Source of the DNA: T1Sed10-7 sp041685505 | GTDB taxonomy: Bacteria > Actinomycetota > Nitriliruptoria > Nitriliruptorales > Nitriliruptoraceae | Direction of reading: 5' to 3' | Assembly: GCA_041685505.1 (NCBI GenBank) | Contig: JAWLFQ010000002.1 | Location: 1-64,000 of the forward strand | Length of the DNA stretch: 64,000 nucleotides | Shown: one piece after another, positions 32,182 to 40,743 of the stretch | Position numbering within the stretch: position 1 is the stretch's first letter | Layout: every line of letters starts with the position of its first letter | Notes under the pieces: model-generated | The model's input: the letters and a program-made list of their open reading frames with translations, nothing else | Database searches by the model: none | Told to the model about the DNA's origin: nothing | Program-made: the position numbers and the translations under genes

Positions 32182-32460
32182 CTAGCGCCCCTCGCCCTCC
32201 TGCTCGCGCGACCACGCCGCCGGCACGTGGTCGGGCACCCGGGGCTGGCCCACCCGCTCATCCATGCGCAGCAGGACCAGGTTGACCCCGGCACACATCG
32301 CCGCTGGGATCATGGCAAGGCTCAGCGGTGCGCCCACGAGGACGAGCCCACCCCAGATCGTCACGAAGGCGATCCAGGCCACGCGGCCCGGTCGTAGCCA
32401 CCTCGCCGCATGGCCGGCCACACGGTCGCCATCGGCTGCCTGCTCGTCCCGGTCGACCAC
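32182..32460 (-). CDS. Small predicted membrane protein
   Basis: A 92-residue protein I do not recognise. The N-terminal ~25 residues are charged (MVDRDEQAADGDRV); two adjacent hydrophobic segments follow (VAWIAFVTIWGGLVLVG and LSLAMIPAAMCAGVNLVLL); the C-terminal ~28 residues are charged and hydrophilic. A GGAGG box six bases before the GTG start supports translation. It lies between ffh and rpsP, two genes of translation and export. No function can be given. Confidence 0.65.
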   Translation of the reverse strand: MVDRDEQAADGDRVAGHAARWLRPGRVAWIAFVTIWGGLVLVGAPLSLAMIPAAMCAGVNLVLLRMDERVGQPRVPDHVPAAWSREQEGEGR

Positions 32461-32582
32461 GCTCGACCTCCACGCCCTCGGCCTGCCTCACGCCCCGACC
32501 CTACGTCACGTTGGCGGCGCCGACGAAGCCCACGGACACGCCGGCCGGGCCACGGGACGGCTCGGGCGGTGACGGGCGTGGC

Positions 32583-34046
32583 TCAGCGGCGCTTGCCGCC
32601 CTTGCGCGGCGCCGGCTGCAGGCCCTGGAACCCGCCCATCCCGGCTGGACCGCCACCGCCCATCTGCTGCTGGAGTTGGCGCATCGCGGCAGCCTGGCCC
32701 TTGGCACCCTTGGCACCCTTGGGCTTGGCACCCTGCTGGCCGGACATCTTCGCTGCCGACTTCATGACCTTCTGCACCTCGGCGAACTGCTTGACCAGCC
32801 GGTTCACCTCGGTGACGGTGGTGCCGGAACCCGCGGCGATGCGCTTGCGGCGGCGTCCGTTGAGCACGCCCTTGGGGTCACGGCGCTCCCGAGGGGTCAT
32901 GGAGCGGATGATCGCCTCGACGTGGGCGAACTGCTTGTCGTCGATGTCGACGTCCTTGAGCTGCTTGCTCATGCCCGGCATCATCCCGAGCAGACCCTGG
33001 AGCGGACCCATGCGCTTGAGCATCTGCAGCTGGTCGAGGAAGTCCTCGAGGGTGAAGTCACCGGAGAGCAGCGCCTGCTCGGCCTTGGCGGTCTCCTCCT
33101 CGGTGTAGGTCTCCTCGGCCTTCTCGATCAGCGACATCACGTCGCCCATACCCAGGATGCGACCCGCCATCCGGTCCGGGTGGAAGGCCTCGAAGTCCTC
33201 CATCCCCTCACCGACCGAGGCGAACATGATCGGTGCCCCGGTCACCTCGCGCACCGACAGGGCTGCCCCCCCACGGGCGTCACCATCGAGCTTCGACAGG
33301 ATCACACCGTCGAACCCGACCTGGTCCTGGAAGGCCTTGGCGACGTTGACGGCCTCCTGACCGATCATGGCGTCGATCACGAACAGGGTGCGCACCACGC
33401 CCCCGTGCTCGCCCACGACGCGCGTGATGTCCGCGGCCTGCTCGAGCAGGACCTCGTCGACGTGGAGCCGACCGGCGGTGTCGATGATGACGGTGTCACA
33501 GCCGGTCTCGCGCGCTTTGGAGATGCCCTCACGAGCGACCGGGACCGGGTCGCCCGAGGTCACGGGCGCGTAGACGTGGGCACCGACCCGCTTGGCGTTG
33601 ACCTTCAGCTGCTCGACCGCCGCCGGACGCTGGAGGTCGCAGGCCACCAGCATCGGGTTGCGCCCCTTGCTCTTGAGGTGGGTGGCGAGCTTGCCGGCCG
33701 CGGTGGTCTTGCCCGAGCCCTGCAGCCCGGCCAGGACGACGACCGAGGGGGCCGGCCCCTTGAGGTCCAGGGGGACGGCCGCACCACCCAGCGCCCTGGT
33801 CAGCTCCGCATCGACCGCCTTGATCACGGTCTGGGAGGGGTTGAGGGCCTTGGCGACCTCCTCGCCGACCAACTGCTCGCGCAGACGGGCGGTGATCTGC
33901 TTGACCACCTTGAAGTTGACGTCCGCCTCGAGCAGGGCGAGCCGGATCTCCTTCAGCGTGGCATCGACGGTCTTCTCGTCGAGCCGACCACGGCCCTTGA
34001 CCTTGTCGAGGGCCGCGTCGAGCTTGGTGGAGAGGGTGTCGAACAC
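32583..34046 (-). CDS. ffh: Signal recognition particle protein Ffh
   Basis: Ffh (SRP54) is the GTPase and signal-sequence binder of the SRP. N domain at residues 1-90; G domain with VLAGLQGSGKTTAAGKLA near 106, VIIDTAGRLHVDE near 187 and SKLDGDARGGAALS near 247; M domain from ~300 with MLKRMGPLQGLLGMMPGM and RPERR-like SMTPRERRDPKGVLNGRRRKRIAAGSG RNA-binding part. The end is rich in Gly, Gln and Lys. The GTG start has a GGAG box ten bases upstream. Its receptor ftsY is the next gene upstream. Confidence 0.97.
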   Translation of the reverse strand: MFDTLSTKLDAALDKVKGRGRLDEKTVDATLKEIRLALLEADVNFKVVKQITARLREQLVGEEVAKALNPSQTVIKAVDAELTRALGGAAVPLDLKGPAPSVVVLAGLQGSGKTTAAGKLATHLKSKGRNPMLVACDLQRPAAVEQLKVNAKRVGAHVYAPVTSGDPVPVAREGISKARETGCDTVIIDTAGRLHVDEVLLEQAADITRVVGEHGGVVRTLFVIDAMIGQEAVNVAKAFQDQVGFDGVILSKLDGDARGGAALSVREVTGAPIMFASVGEGMEDFEAFHPDRMAGRILGMGDVMSLIEKAEETYTEEETAKAEQALLSGDFTLEDFLDQLQMLKRMGPLQGLLGMMPGMSKQLKDVDIDDKQFAHVEAIIRSMTPRERRDPKGVLNGRRRKRIAAGSGTTVTEVNRLVKQFAEVQKVMKSAAKMSGQQGAKPKGAKGAKGQAAAMRQLQQQMGGGGPAGMGGFQGLQPAPRKGGKRR

Positions 34047-34139
34047 GGGCGTCGCTCCGGCGGGTGGACGTCGAGGTGGCCCAGGCGGCAGGGCGGGGGC
34101 TCCGCGAGGGTACCGGTCACCTCGCCGCCGCCGAGGTGG

Positions 34140-35372
34140 TCACAACTCGCCGAACAGCCCCTCGACGAACAGCTCCGGGTCGAAGGGGGCGAGGTCGTCG
34201 ACCTCCTCACCGAGGCCCACCAGCTTGACCGGGATGCCGAGCTCACGCTGCACCGCGACCACGACCCCGCCCTTGGAGGAACCGTCGAGCTTGGTCAGGG
34301 CGATGCCGGTGACCTCCACCGCCTCGAGGAAGGCCTTCGCCTGGGCGATGCCGTTCTGGCCCGTGGTGGCGTCCAGCACGAGCAGGGTCTCCTCAAGGGG
34401 GCCAGCCTGCTTCTCCAGCACCCGCTTGACCTTGCCGAGCTCGTCCATCAGCTGTCGCTTGTTGTGCAGGCGCCCGGCGGTGTCGACGATCAGCAGCTCG
34501 CTGTCGTTGGAGCGGGCGGCGTCGTAGGACTCGTAGGCGACCGAGGCGGGGTCGGCACCCTCGTCCTTGCGGACCAGCTGCGCACCGGTGCGCTCGGCCC
34601 AGATCCCCAGCTGCTCGGCCGCGGCCGCCCGGAAGGTGTCCGCCGCCGCCAGGGTGACGCTGCGCCCCTCCCGCTGCTCGACCGCCGCCAGCTTGCCGAT
34701 GGTGGTGGTCTTGCCGGTGCCGTTGACGCCGGTGACCAGCCACACCGTCGGGCCCTCGTCACCGGCACGCGCCAGGGTGCGGTCCGCGCTGCCCAGCGCG
34801 CTCCTGAGCTCCTGCTTGAGCAGTGCGATGACCGCATCCGCATCCGTCGCCCCCTCCTCGCGGGCGCGACGCCGCAGCTCCTCCACCAGCTCCGTGGTGG
34901 CGGTGACGCCGACATCGGCGGTGATGAGGGCCTCCTCGAGGCCCTCCCAGGCGTCCTCGGTCACCCCGCCCCCGAACAGCTCGACCACCGAGCTGCCGAG
35001 CACGTTGCGGGTCCGGGTCAGACGCCGGCGGAACCGCTCGCCGAGGGTCAGCGGCTCCGGTGCGGGCTCGACCTCGGCGGGCAGCCGATCGTCGAGCAGC
35101 TCCGCCGGGGTGTCGGGGACGCGGGGGACGTCGAGATCCTCGACGGTGTCGACGTCCCCCCGACCGCCGTCCGCGTCGGTGTCCGGCTCCTCGACGTCGG
35201 TCGCGGCGCTGTCCGAGGAGGTGTCGTCCGCGCTCCTGCGCGAACGCACCGCGTTGCGGCCCAGCAGCCCGGCGGCCAGCACCACGGCCCCGATCACCAC
35301 CAGCAGCGGGTCGACATCCGGGCCGATCGAGGTGACGGCGATGGCCAGGAGCTCGGTCACGGAGGTGTGCAT
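34140..35372 (-). CDS. ftsY: Signal recognition particle receptor FtsY
   Basis: FtsY docks SRP-ribosome complexes at the membrane. Unlike E. coli FtsY it has a true N-terminal membrane segment (about 20-40, LLVVIGAVVLAAGLLG), followed by an acidic linker (45-105). The NG domain starts near 110, with VTGVNGTGKTTTIGKLA near 215, LIVDTAGRLHNKRQL near 293, and TKLDGSSKGG near 353. Length 410. ATG start, weak ribosome-binding site. Located between smc and ffh, the usual actinobacterial order. Confidence 0.96.
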   Translation of the reverse strand: MHTSVTELLAIAVTSIGPDVDPLLVVIGAVVLAAGLLGRNAVRSRRSADDTSSDSAATDVEEPDTDADGGRGDVDTVEDLDVPRVPDTPAELLDDRLPAEVEPAPEPLTLGERFRRRLTRTRNVLGSSVVELFGGGVTEDAWEGLEEALITADVGVTATTELVEELRRRAREEGATDADAVIALLKQELRSALGSADRTLARAGDEGPTVWLVTGVNGTGKTTTIGKLAAVEQREGRSVTLAAADTFRAAAAEQLGIWAERTGAQLVRKDEGADPASVAYESYDAARSNDSELLIVDTAGRLHNKRQLMDELGKVKRVLEKQAGPLEETLLVLDATTGQNGIAQAKAFLEAVEVTGIALTKLDGSSKGGVVVAVQRELGIPVKLVGLGEEVDDLAPFDPELFVEGLFGEL

Positions 35373-35423
35373 GCGGGGCCTCGGAGGGGACGTGCGCCAC
35401 GCAGGCGCGGGGTGGTGGTGGAA

Positions 35424-35439
35424 CGCGCGGCAGCGCGCG
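35424..35439 (-). terminator. Short stem between smc and ftsY
   Basis: CGCGCG/CGCGCG with a four-base loop in the 141-base gap between smc and ftsY. Only six GC pairs; could contribute to termination of the smc mRNA. Confidence 0.2.
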
Positions 35440-35513
35440 GCGGGGGTCGGTGCAGCGTGCCAGGCTCGCAGCCGGCCGGGCCCGTCGCATACCGGACCGT
35501 GGCCGGGACCGCC

Positions 35514-38500
35514 TCAGGCGGTGGTGGACGCCTCCTCGAGGACCGCGGCGGTGGGGTCATCGCTGGCACGGTCCTCGAGGTCGTCGGACGGGTTCTCGCC
35601 CGAGCGCAGGCGCTCGGCGACCACCTTGGTGACCGCATCCGGCCCCATGGTGACGCCGTAGAGCATGTCGGCGATCTCCATCGAACGTTTCTGGTGGGTG
35701 ACCATGATGATCTGCGCGTGCCCGCGGAAGGACCGGATGACCTTCAACAGCCGCTGCAGGTTCACGTCGTCCAGGGCGGCATCCACCTCGTCGAGCACGT
35801 AGAAGGGCGAGGGCCGGGCGCGGAAGATGGCGAACACGAAGGCCAGCACCGTCAGCGACCGCTCCCCACCCGACAGCAGTGACAGGCGCGTGACCTTCTT
35901 GCCCGGTGGGCGTGCCTCGACCTCGATGCCGGTGGTGAGCAGCTCGTCGGGCTCGGTCAGCACCAGGCGCCCATGGCCGCCGGGGAAGACCGTGGAGAAG
36001 GTGAGCTCGAACTCCCGCGCCACGTCCTCGAAGGCGGTGCGGAAGACCTCGCGGATGCGCTCGTCGACGGCGATGACCACCTCCTGGAGATCGCGCTTGG
36101 AACGGCGCAGGTCGTCGAGCTGGTCCGACAGGAAGGCGTGGCGTTCCTCCAGGGCCCGGAACTCCTCCAGCGCCAGCGGGTTGACCCGGCCGAGCAGACC
36201 GACCTTGCGCACCAGCTCGTCCTCGCGTGCGGTCAGCTCATCGTGGTCGTCACCGGTGGCGTCCGGGTGCTCGGCACGGACCTCCTCGGGGCGCAGCGAC
36301 AGCTCGGTGCGGATCCGTGTGATGAGGTGATCGAGCCGGGTGGTCACGTCCTGGCGGCGCAGGTCGGCGGCGTGGCGGCGCTGGGTCAGCTCCGCCAGCT
36401 GCTGCTGGAGCGTGCCGGACTCCTCCCGCGCGGTGGACAGCGCCGTCCCCACGGAGCGGACCTCGGCGTGGAGTCGGTCCCGCTCGGCCGCGGCAGCGGC
36501 CAGGGAGCCCTCGATCCGCTCCAGGGCCGTGCGCACAACGACCGCGAGCTCGCCGCAGCGTTCGATGCCGCGGCGTCGGGCCTCCCGTCGTCGCGCCGCC
36601 TCGGCCAGCGCCGCCTCCACCTCGTCGGCCTCCTGGCGCAGACCGGCGGCCTGCTCCTCGAGGTGCCGCACCTGCTCCACCGAGCGCTCCAGGGTCAGGC
36701 GGGCGTCGAGCTCGGCCTCCCGGGCCAGCTCCACGGCCTCGTCCAGCTCGACCGCGGTGGCATCCGGACCCGGCTCGGGCTCCTCCTCCGGTTGCTGCGG
36801 ACCACGCGAGTGCAGCTCCGACAGCGCCTGCCGATCGCCCTCGAGGACCTGCTCGAGCTCATGGTGCTGCGCGGCCACGACCTCGCGCTGCTCGGCCAGG
36901 GAGTGCAGCTCGCGGTTGAGCCGGGCGAGCCGCTCGGCGGCACCGGTGATGCGGGCATCGGACTCGTTGATGCGCTGGGTCGCCTCGGCGAGCACCTCCT
37001 CCGCCCGGGCGAGGGCGGCGTCCGCGGCCGCGCGCTGCTCGGCCAGCACCGACAGCTGTCCACCGAGCTCGGACGCCTCGCGCTCGGCGTCGTCGGCCGC
37101 CGTCGCAGTGACCACGCTGGAGCGTTCGGGTGCGCCCGCGGCCAGGTAGCCCCGCGGTCCGGCCAGGTCCCCCTCCGGGGTGACGAAGGTCAGCTGCGGG
37201 TCACGGCCGTGGAGCAGTACGGCGGTGCTCCAGTCGCCGACGAGGTAGGTGCCCTCCAGGGCCTGCTGCAGGGCCCGGACGACCTGCCCGCTGACCTCGT
37301 CGTCGTCCGCCGGACCCAGCGCCGCACCGAGCGGGCTGGCGCCTGCGGTCTGGAGCCGCTCCCGGGCCGCGTCGTCCACGGCCACGACCGGACGATCGTC
37401 CACCCGTCCCACGAGCACCGCAGCCGCGCCGGCACGCGTGTCGCGCAGCCACGCGATGGCCCGGCGGGCGTGCTCCTGGGTACGCACGACCACCGCGTCG
37501 CCGAGCTGGCCGATCGCGGCCGCCACGGCGACCTCGTCGCCTTCGACCCGGACGTGGTCGGCAACGGGTCCGAGGACGCCGTCGAGACCGGCCTCGAGCA
37601 GCGCGCCGGTCCCGCCGTCGGCCTCCTCCAACGCGGCGCGCAGCGCCTCCGCGCGTGCCAGCTTGGAGGTCTGCATCCCCTCCAGCTCGCGCGCCTGCGC
37701 TGCGAGCGCCTCGACACGCTCGCGTTCGGCGGCCACCGCCGCCTCCGCGTCCTCCAGGGCCTCGGTGAGCGCGACCTCGTCGGTGTCGAGGGTGCGGATC
37801 TCGCCCTCGACCTTGGCAACCTCGTGGGCGGCCTCCCGCACCCGTGCGTCCAGGCCCTCCAACGCCGCGCCGACGCGGCCGATCTCCGACTCCGCACCGG
37901 CGATCGAGCCGCGCAGCGCCGAGACCTCCCCCTCCCACCGCAGCACCCGCTCGCGTGCCTCGGCGCGCCGGCGCTGCTCGGCCTGCAACGCCTGCTCGTG
38001 GGCACGACGGGACTGCTCCGCTGCACGGCGGCGCTGCTGCGCTTCGGCGTGCGCATCCCGTTCGCGGTCCCGCTGCGCGGCGCGCTCCCGGGCCTGCTGT
38101 GCGATCCGGTCGGCCTGTGCACGCAGTTCCGCGGGCGGCCGGCCGGCCAGCGGCTCCTCGACAGCCTCGACCAGGTGGCGTCGCTTCGCCTCCACCAGGT
38201 CCGAGGTCCCACGCAGCCGTTCCGCCAGGGAGGTGAGGCGGTGGTAGCCGTCACCGGCGCGCTCGGCGGCGGGTCGCAGCTGCGCGAGGTGGCGCTCCAG
38301 ATCCTCGATGCGCTCGCGTGTGCCCGACAGGCGCTGCTCGAGGGCCTGCTGCTCGGCGGCGGCGGCGTCCCCGTCGCGCCCTTCGGTGGCGGCCAGACGC
38401 TCGAGCCGGGCCAGCTCACCCGCGGCGATGCGGATGCGTACCGCCCGCAGCTCCGACTGCAGGGCGCGGTAGCGGTCGGCGGCCTCGGCCTGGCGCTCCA

Positions 38501-39143
38501 GCGGGCGCAGCTGGCGGCGCAGCTCCCTGAGCACGGTCTGCAGCTTGTCGACGTGCGCATCGACCTGCTCGAGCTTGCGCAGCGCCCGTTCACGCCGCCG
38601 GCGGTGCTTGAGGATGCCCGCCGCCTCCTCGATGTAGCGGCGTCGTTCCTCGGGTTTGGCGTTGAGGATCTCGTCGAGCTGGCCCTGTCCGACGATGGTG
38701 TGCAGCTCCCGACCGAGGCCGGTGTCGGACAGCAGCTCCTGGACGTCGAGGGCGCGGACCTCCTCACCGTTGATCTGGTAGGAGGTGTCGCCCTCGGCGT
38801 GGATCGTGCGGGCGATCGTGATCTCGCTGAAGGCGCCCGCGCTCTCGGCCGTGCCGATACCCGCCCGCTCGAGGCGCCCGTCGGCGTTGTCGATGGTGAT
38901 CTCCACGCGGGCGTGGGAGCCACGGTTGCGGCTCGGGGAGCCCGCGAAGATCACGTCGGACATGGATGCCCCGCGCACCTTCTTGGCCGAGTGCGTCCCC
39001 AGCACCCACGCCAGGGCATCGACCACGTTCGACTTGCCCGAGCCGTTGGGACCGACGATCACGGTGATGCCCGGCTCGACCTCCAGCGCGGTGCGATCCG
39101 CGAAGGACTTGAAGCCGCGCATCGACAGGGACCTGAGGAACAC
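35514..39143 (-). CDS. smc: Chromosome segregation protein SMC
   Basis: SMC is the ATPase of the condensin complex that organises chromosomes. In 1209 residues: N-terminal Walker A VGPNGSGKSNVVDAL near 30; long Arg/Glu/Ala-rich coiled coil (~170-500); hinge domain near 500-660 with LDGVLGPVADHVRVEGDEVA; second coiled coil; C-terminal signature LLSGGERSLTVLAFVF and Walker B FYVLDEVDAALDD. The GTG start follows a GGAGG box. A ~25-residue acidic tail is extra. The partner genes scpA and scpB are not in the window. Confidence 0.97.
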   Translation of the reverse strand: MFLRSLSMRGFKSFADRTALEVEPGITVIVGPNGSGKSNVVDALAWVLGTHSAKKVRGASMSDVIFAGSPSRNRGSHARVEITIDNADGRLERAGIGTAESAGAFSEITIARTIHAEGDTSYQINGEEVRALDVQELLSDTGLGRELHTIVGQGQLDEILNAKPEERRRYIEEAAGILKHRRRRERALRKLEQVDAHVDKLQTVLRELRRQLRPLERQAEAADRYRALQSELRAVRIRIAAGELARLERLAATEGRDGDAAAAEQQALEQRLSGTRERIEDLERHLAQLRPAAERAGDGYHRLTSLAERLRGTSDLVEAKRRHLVEAVEEPLAGRPPAELRAQADRIAQQARERAAQRDRERDAHAEAQQRRRAAEQSRRAHEQALQAEQRRRAEARERVLRWEGEVSALRGSIAGAESEIGRVGAALEGLDARVREAAHEVAKVEGEIRTLDTDEVALTEALEDAEAAVAAERERVEALAAQARELEGMQTSKLARAEALRAALEEADGGTGALLEAGLDGVLGPVADHVRVEGDEVAVAAAIGQLGDAVVVRTQEHARRAIAWLRDTRAGAAAVLVGRVDDRPVVAVDDAARERLQTAGASPLGAALGPADDDEVSGQVVRALQQALEGTYLVGDWSTAVLLHGRDPQLTFVTPEGDLAGPRGYLAAGAPERSSVVTATAADDAEREASELGGQLSVLAEQRAAADAALARAEEVLAEATQRINESDARITGAAERLARLNRELHSLAEQREVVAAQHHELEQVLEGDRQALSELHSRGPQQPEEEPEPGPDATAVELDEAVELAREAELDARLTLERSVEQVRHLEEQAAGLRQEADEVEAALAEAARRREARRRGIERCGELAVVVRTALERIEGSLAAAAAERDRLHAEVRSVGTALSTAREESGTLQQQLAELTQRRHAADLRRQDVTTRLDHLITRIRTELSLRPEEVRAEHPDATGDDHDELTAREDELVRKVGLLGRVNPLALEEFRALEERHAFLSDQLDDLRRSKRDLQEVVIAVDERIREVFRTAFEDVAREFELTFSTVFPGGHGRLVLTEPDELLTTGIEVEARPPGKKVTRLSLLSGGERSLTVLAFVFAIFRARPSPFYVLDEVDAALDDVNLQRLLKVIRSFRGHAQIIMVTHQKRSMEIADMLYGVTMGPDAVTKVVAERLRSGENPSDDLEDRASDDPTAAVLEEASTTA

Positions 39144-39242
39144 ACGACCTCCGGGTGGCCTGTGCGACGGGACGCACGCGACGGCGCTCGGGAACGGCTC
39201 AGCGAGCTTGCACCGTCCTCCACCGGGTGCGGTGCGGACCGG

Positions 39243-39248
39243 ATGCTA
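39243..39248 (-). promoter_or_regulatory. Candidate -10 box for smc
   Basis: TAGCAT on the minus strand, ~100 bases before the smc start, directly behind the stop of the small coiled-coil gene. No good -35 box was seen. Confidence 0.25.
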
Positions 39249-39259
39249 GCGGTGACCGC

Positions 39260-39445
39260 TCAGTGACCCGCAGGAACGTGCACCGGCCCGTCGTCCACCG
39301 GTTGGGTGTCCGCGGTCCCCGCCGCGGCCTCGGCCGCCGCCAGGGCCTCCTCGAGCTCCGCGACACGGGCGCGCAGGCGCCGCAACTCGTCCAACAGGCG
39401 CACGTCGGATGGCAGGGCATGGGTACCGAACAGCGCCTTGCTCAT
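39260..39445 (-). CDS. Small coiled-coil protein, 61 residues
   Basis: A short gene between acyP and smc that I do not recognise. It begins MSKALFGTHALPSDV, continues with a leucine-rich heptad helix (LLDELRRLRARVAELEEALAAAE, split here across residues 17-40) and ends in a disordered acidic stretch DTQPVDDGPVHVPAGH. The heptad pattern predicts a dimeric coiled coil. The ATG has a GGAGG box ten bases upstream, and a TAGGCT -10-like box lies 30 bases upstream. A longer in-frame start has no support. Function unknown; neighbouring smc, also a coiled-coil protein, is no proof of interaction. Confidence 0.5.
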   Translation of the reverse strand: MSKALFGTHALPSDVRLLDELRRLRARVAELEEALAAAEAAAGTADTQPVDDGPVHVPAGH

Positions 39446-39474
39446 GCGCCACCACCTCCGCGTCCGCTGCCTGC

Positions 39475-39480
39475 AGCCTA
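39475..39480 (-). promoter_or_regulatory. Candidate -10 box before the small coiled-coil gene
   Basis: TAGGCT on the minus strand, 29 bases before the ATG. The same hexamer recurs at several gene starts in the window. Confidence 0.3.
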
Positions 39481-39535
39481 GCCGTGCACCGACCGCACGG
39501 TCCACCCTCGCCGCGCCCCTGTGGCCGGGGCGCGC

Positions 39536-39832
39536 TCAGGCCTCGTCGGGGCGCACGGCGAAGCGACGGTGCCCGCCGGGCGACTCCTCCTCCACCTCGA
39601 CGCGGTCGACGTGCGCCCGGGTGGGACCACCCTGCTCGACCCATGCCAACACCCGCTCGACGGCCTGCTCGGGGCCCTCGAGCCAGGCCTCGACGGCGCC
39701 GTCCATCCGGTTGCGGACCCACCCCACGACGCCGGCCTGACGGGCCTGGTCACGCGTGCTCGCGCGGAAGAAGACCCCCTGGACCCGGCCGTGGACGACG
39801 ACACGGCGGGCGATCACCCGTTCGTTGCGCAC
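39536..39832 (-). CDS. acyP: Acylphosphatase
   Basis: A 98-residue cytoplasmic enzyme that hydrolyses acyl phosphates. The signature VHGRVQGVFFRASTRDQA (residues 13-30) contains the catalytic arginine, and GWVRNRMDGAVEAWLEG near 37-53 contains the catalytic asparagine. The rest (AVERVLAWVEQGGPTRAHVD) is typical. The GTG start is nine bases after the mutM-like stop with a GAGGG box in that gene's end. Encoded just before smc as in other actinobacteria. Confidence 0.94.
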   Translation of the reverse strand: MRNERVIARRVVVHGRVQGVFFRASTRDQARQAGVVGWVRNRMDGAVEAWLEGPEQAVERVLAWVEQGGPTRAHVDRVEVEEESPGGHRRFAVRPDEA

Positions 39833-39841
39833 CTGGCACCC

Positions 39842-40687
39842 TCAGATCATGCACTGCTCACAGTGGTAGGTGTACACGCCCTTCTTCAACCGCGTCCGGA
39901 CGATGGGACGACGGCACCGCATGCAGGGCTTGCCGTCGCGGCCGTAGACCCGGAGGTGCTGGGCGGATTCACCCTCCTCGTCCACCAGCTGCTCCACCTC
40001 GGCGTCATCGAGGCTGGAGCCCGCGGCCTTCATCGCGGCGACGATGATCTCCTGGGTCGCCCGGTAGAGCCGGCGAACCTCCTGGGTCGACAGGGTCGAG
40101 GACGGATGGTCGTGCCGCAGCCCCGCTTCCCACAGGATCTCGTCGGAGTAGACGGGCCCGATCCCCACCACGTAGTTCGGGTCGATCAGCAGCAGCTTGA
40201 GCGGCTTGGCCGCGGCGGCCAGGAACCGGCCGAACTCCATCCAGGTGGGGTTGTCGTCGAGCAGGTCGAGGGCATCGGGCGAGATCTGGGCGGCCTCGAG
40301 GTCCTGGTCCCGGGGCACGACACCCGTGGACAGGGTGGGCTCGTCGCCCGCCTCGGAGAGGTGCAACGCCCCGCCGATGGTGAAGGTGACCGTCAGGTGG
40401 GTGTCGGGCCCCGGTGGCTCGGTGGCCGTCTCACGGTGCAGGGAGCCACCCTCGCCGGGGTCGATGACCCAGGTCTGGTCCTCGTCGAGGTCGAGCAGGA
40501 TCACCGAACCCCGCCGCCGTGCGGCCTCGACCTTGCGCCCTTCGAGGGCGGCGACGAAGTCGGGCCGGTTGCGGTGCAGGGGGCGCACGATGCCGGCGGT
40601 GCGGACATCGACCTCCTTGACCCGCTTGCCCACGACCTCCTTCTCCAGGTCCTTGCGCAGGACCTCGACCTCGGGGAGCTCGAGCAC
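39842..40687 (-). CDS. Fpg/Nei-family protein lacking canonical active-site residues
   Basis: By position (rnc then Fpg then smc) and overall fold this is the mutM/fpg gene; the 281 residues include the ELPEVEVLRKDL start, a YVVGIGPVYSDEILWEAGLR helix-two-turn-helix and a C-terminal zinc finger (Cys255, 258, 276, 279). But the mature N-terminus is Leu-Glu-Leu-Pro-Glu instead of Pro-Glu-Leu-Pro-Glu, so the catalytic proline is missing. Where Fpg has the catalytic lysine (RRxKxLLL) it reads RRGSVILLDL, the HLGMSG loop is DPGEGG, and the zinc-finger GRxT is GVYT. The GTG start has an AAGGA box at six bases, so the N-terminus is not a mis-called start. Probably DNA-binding without normal glycosylase action. 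Confidence 0.82.
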   Translation of the reverse strand: MLELPEVEVLRKDLEKEVVGKRVKEVDVRTAGIVRPLHRNRPDFVAALEGRKVEAARRRGSVILLDLDEDQTWVIDPGEGGSLHRETATEPPGPDTHLTVTFTIGGALHLSEAGDEPTLSTGVVPRDQDLEAAQISPDALDLLDDNPTWMEFGRFLAAAAKPLKLLLIDPNYVVGIGPVYSDEILWEAGLRHDHPSSTLSTQEVRRLYRATQEIIVAAMKAAGSSLDDAEVEQLVDEEGESAQHLRVYGRDGKPCMRCRRPIVRTRLKKGVYTYHCEQCMI

Positions 40688-40743
40688 GTCACGTCCTTGT
40701 CATCGGTTCGGGCCGCACGCGCCGTCGGCACACGCCCGCAACG

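Noticed and set aside
32328..35882. A 1184-codon open frame on the plus strand opposite ffh and ftsY
   Set aside because: Same reason; it runs across three minus-strand genes with recognised domains.
35973..39266. A 1097-codon open frame on the plus strand opposite smc
   Set aside because: Shadow of smc: repetitive composition, no SD, no family motifs, while smc itself is complete with both Walker motifs.
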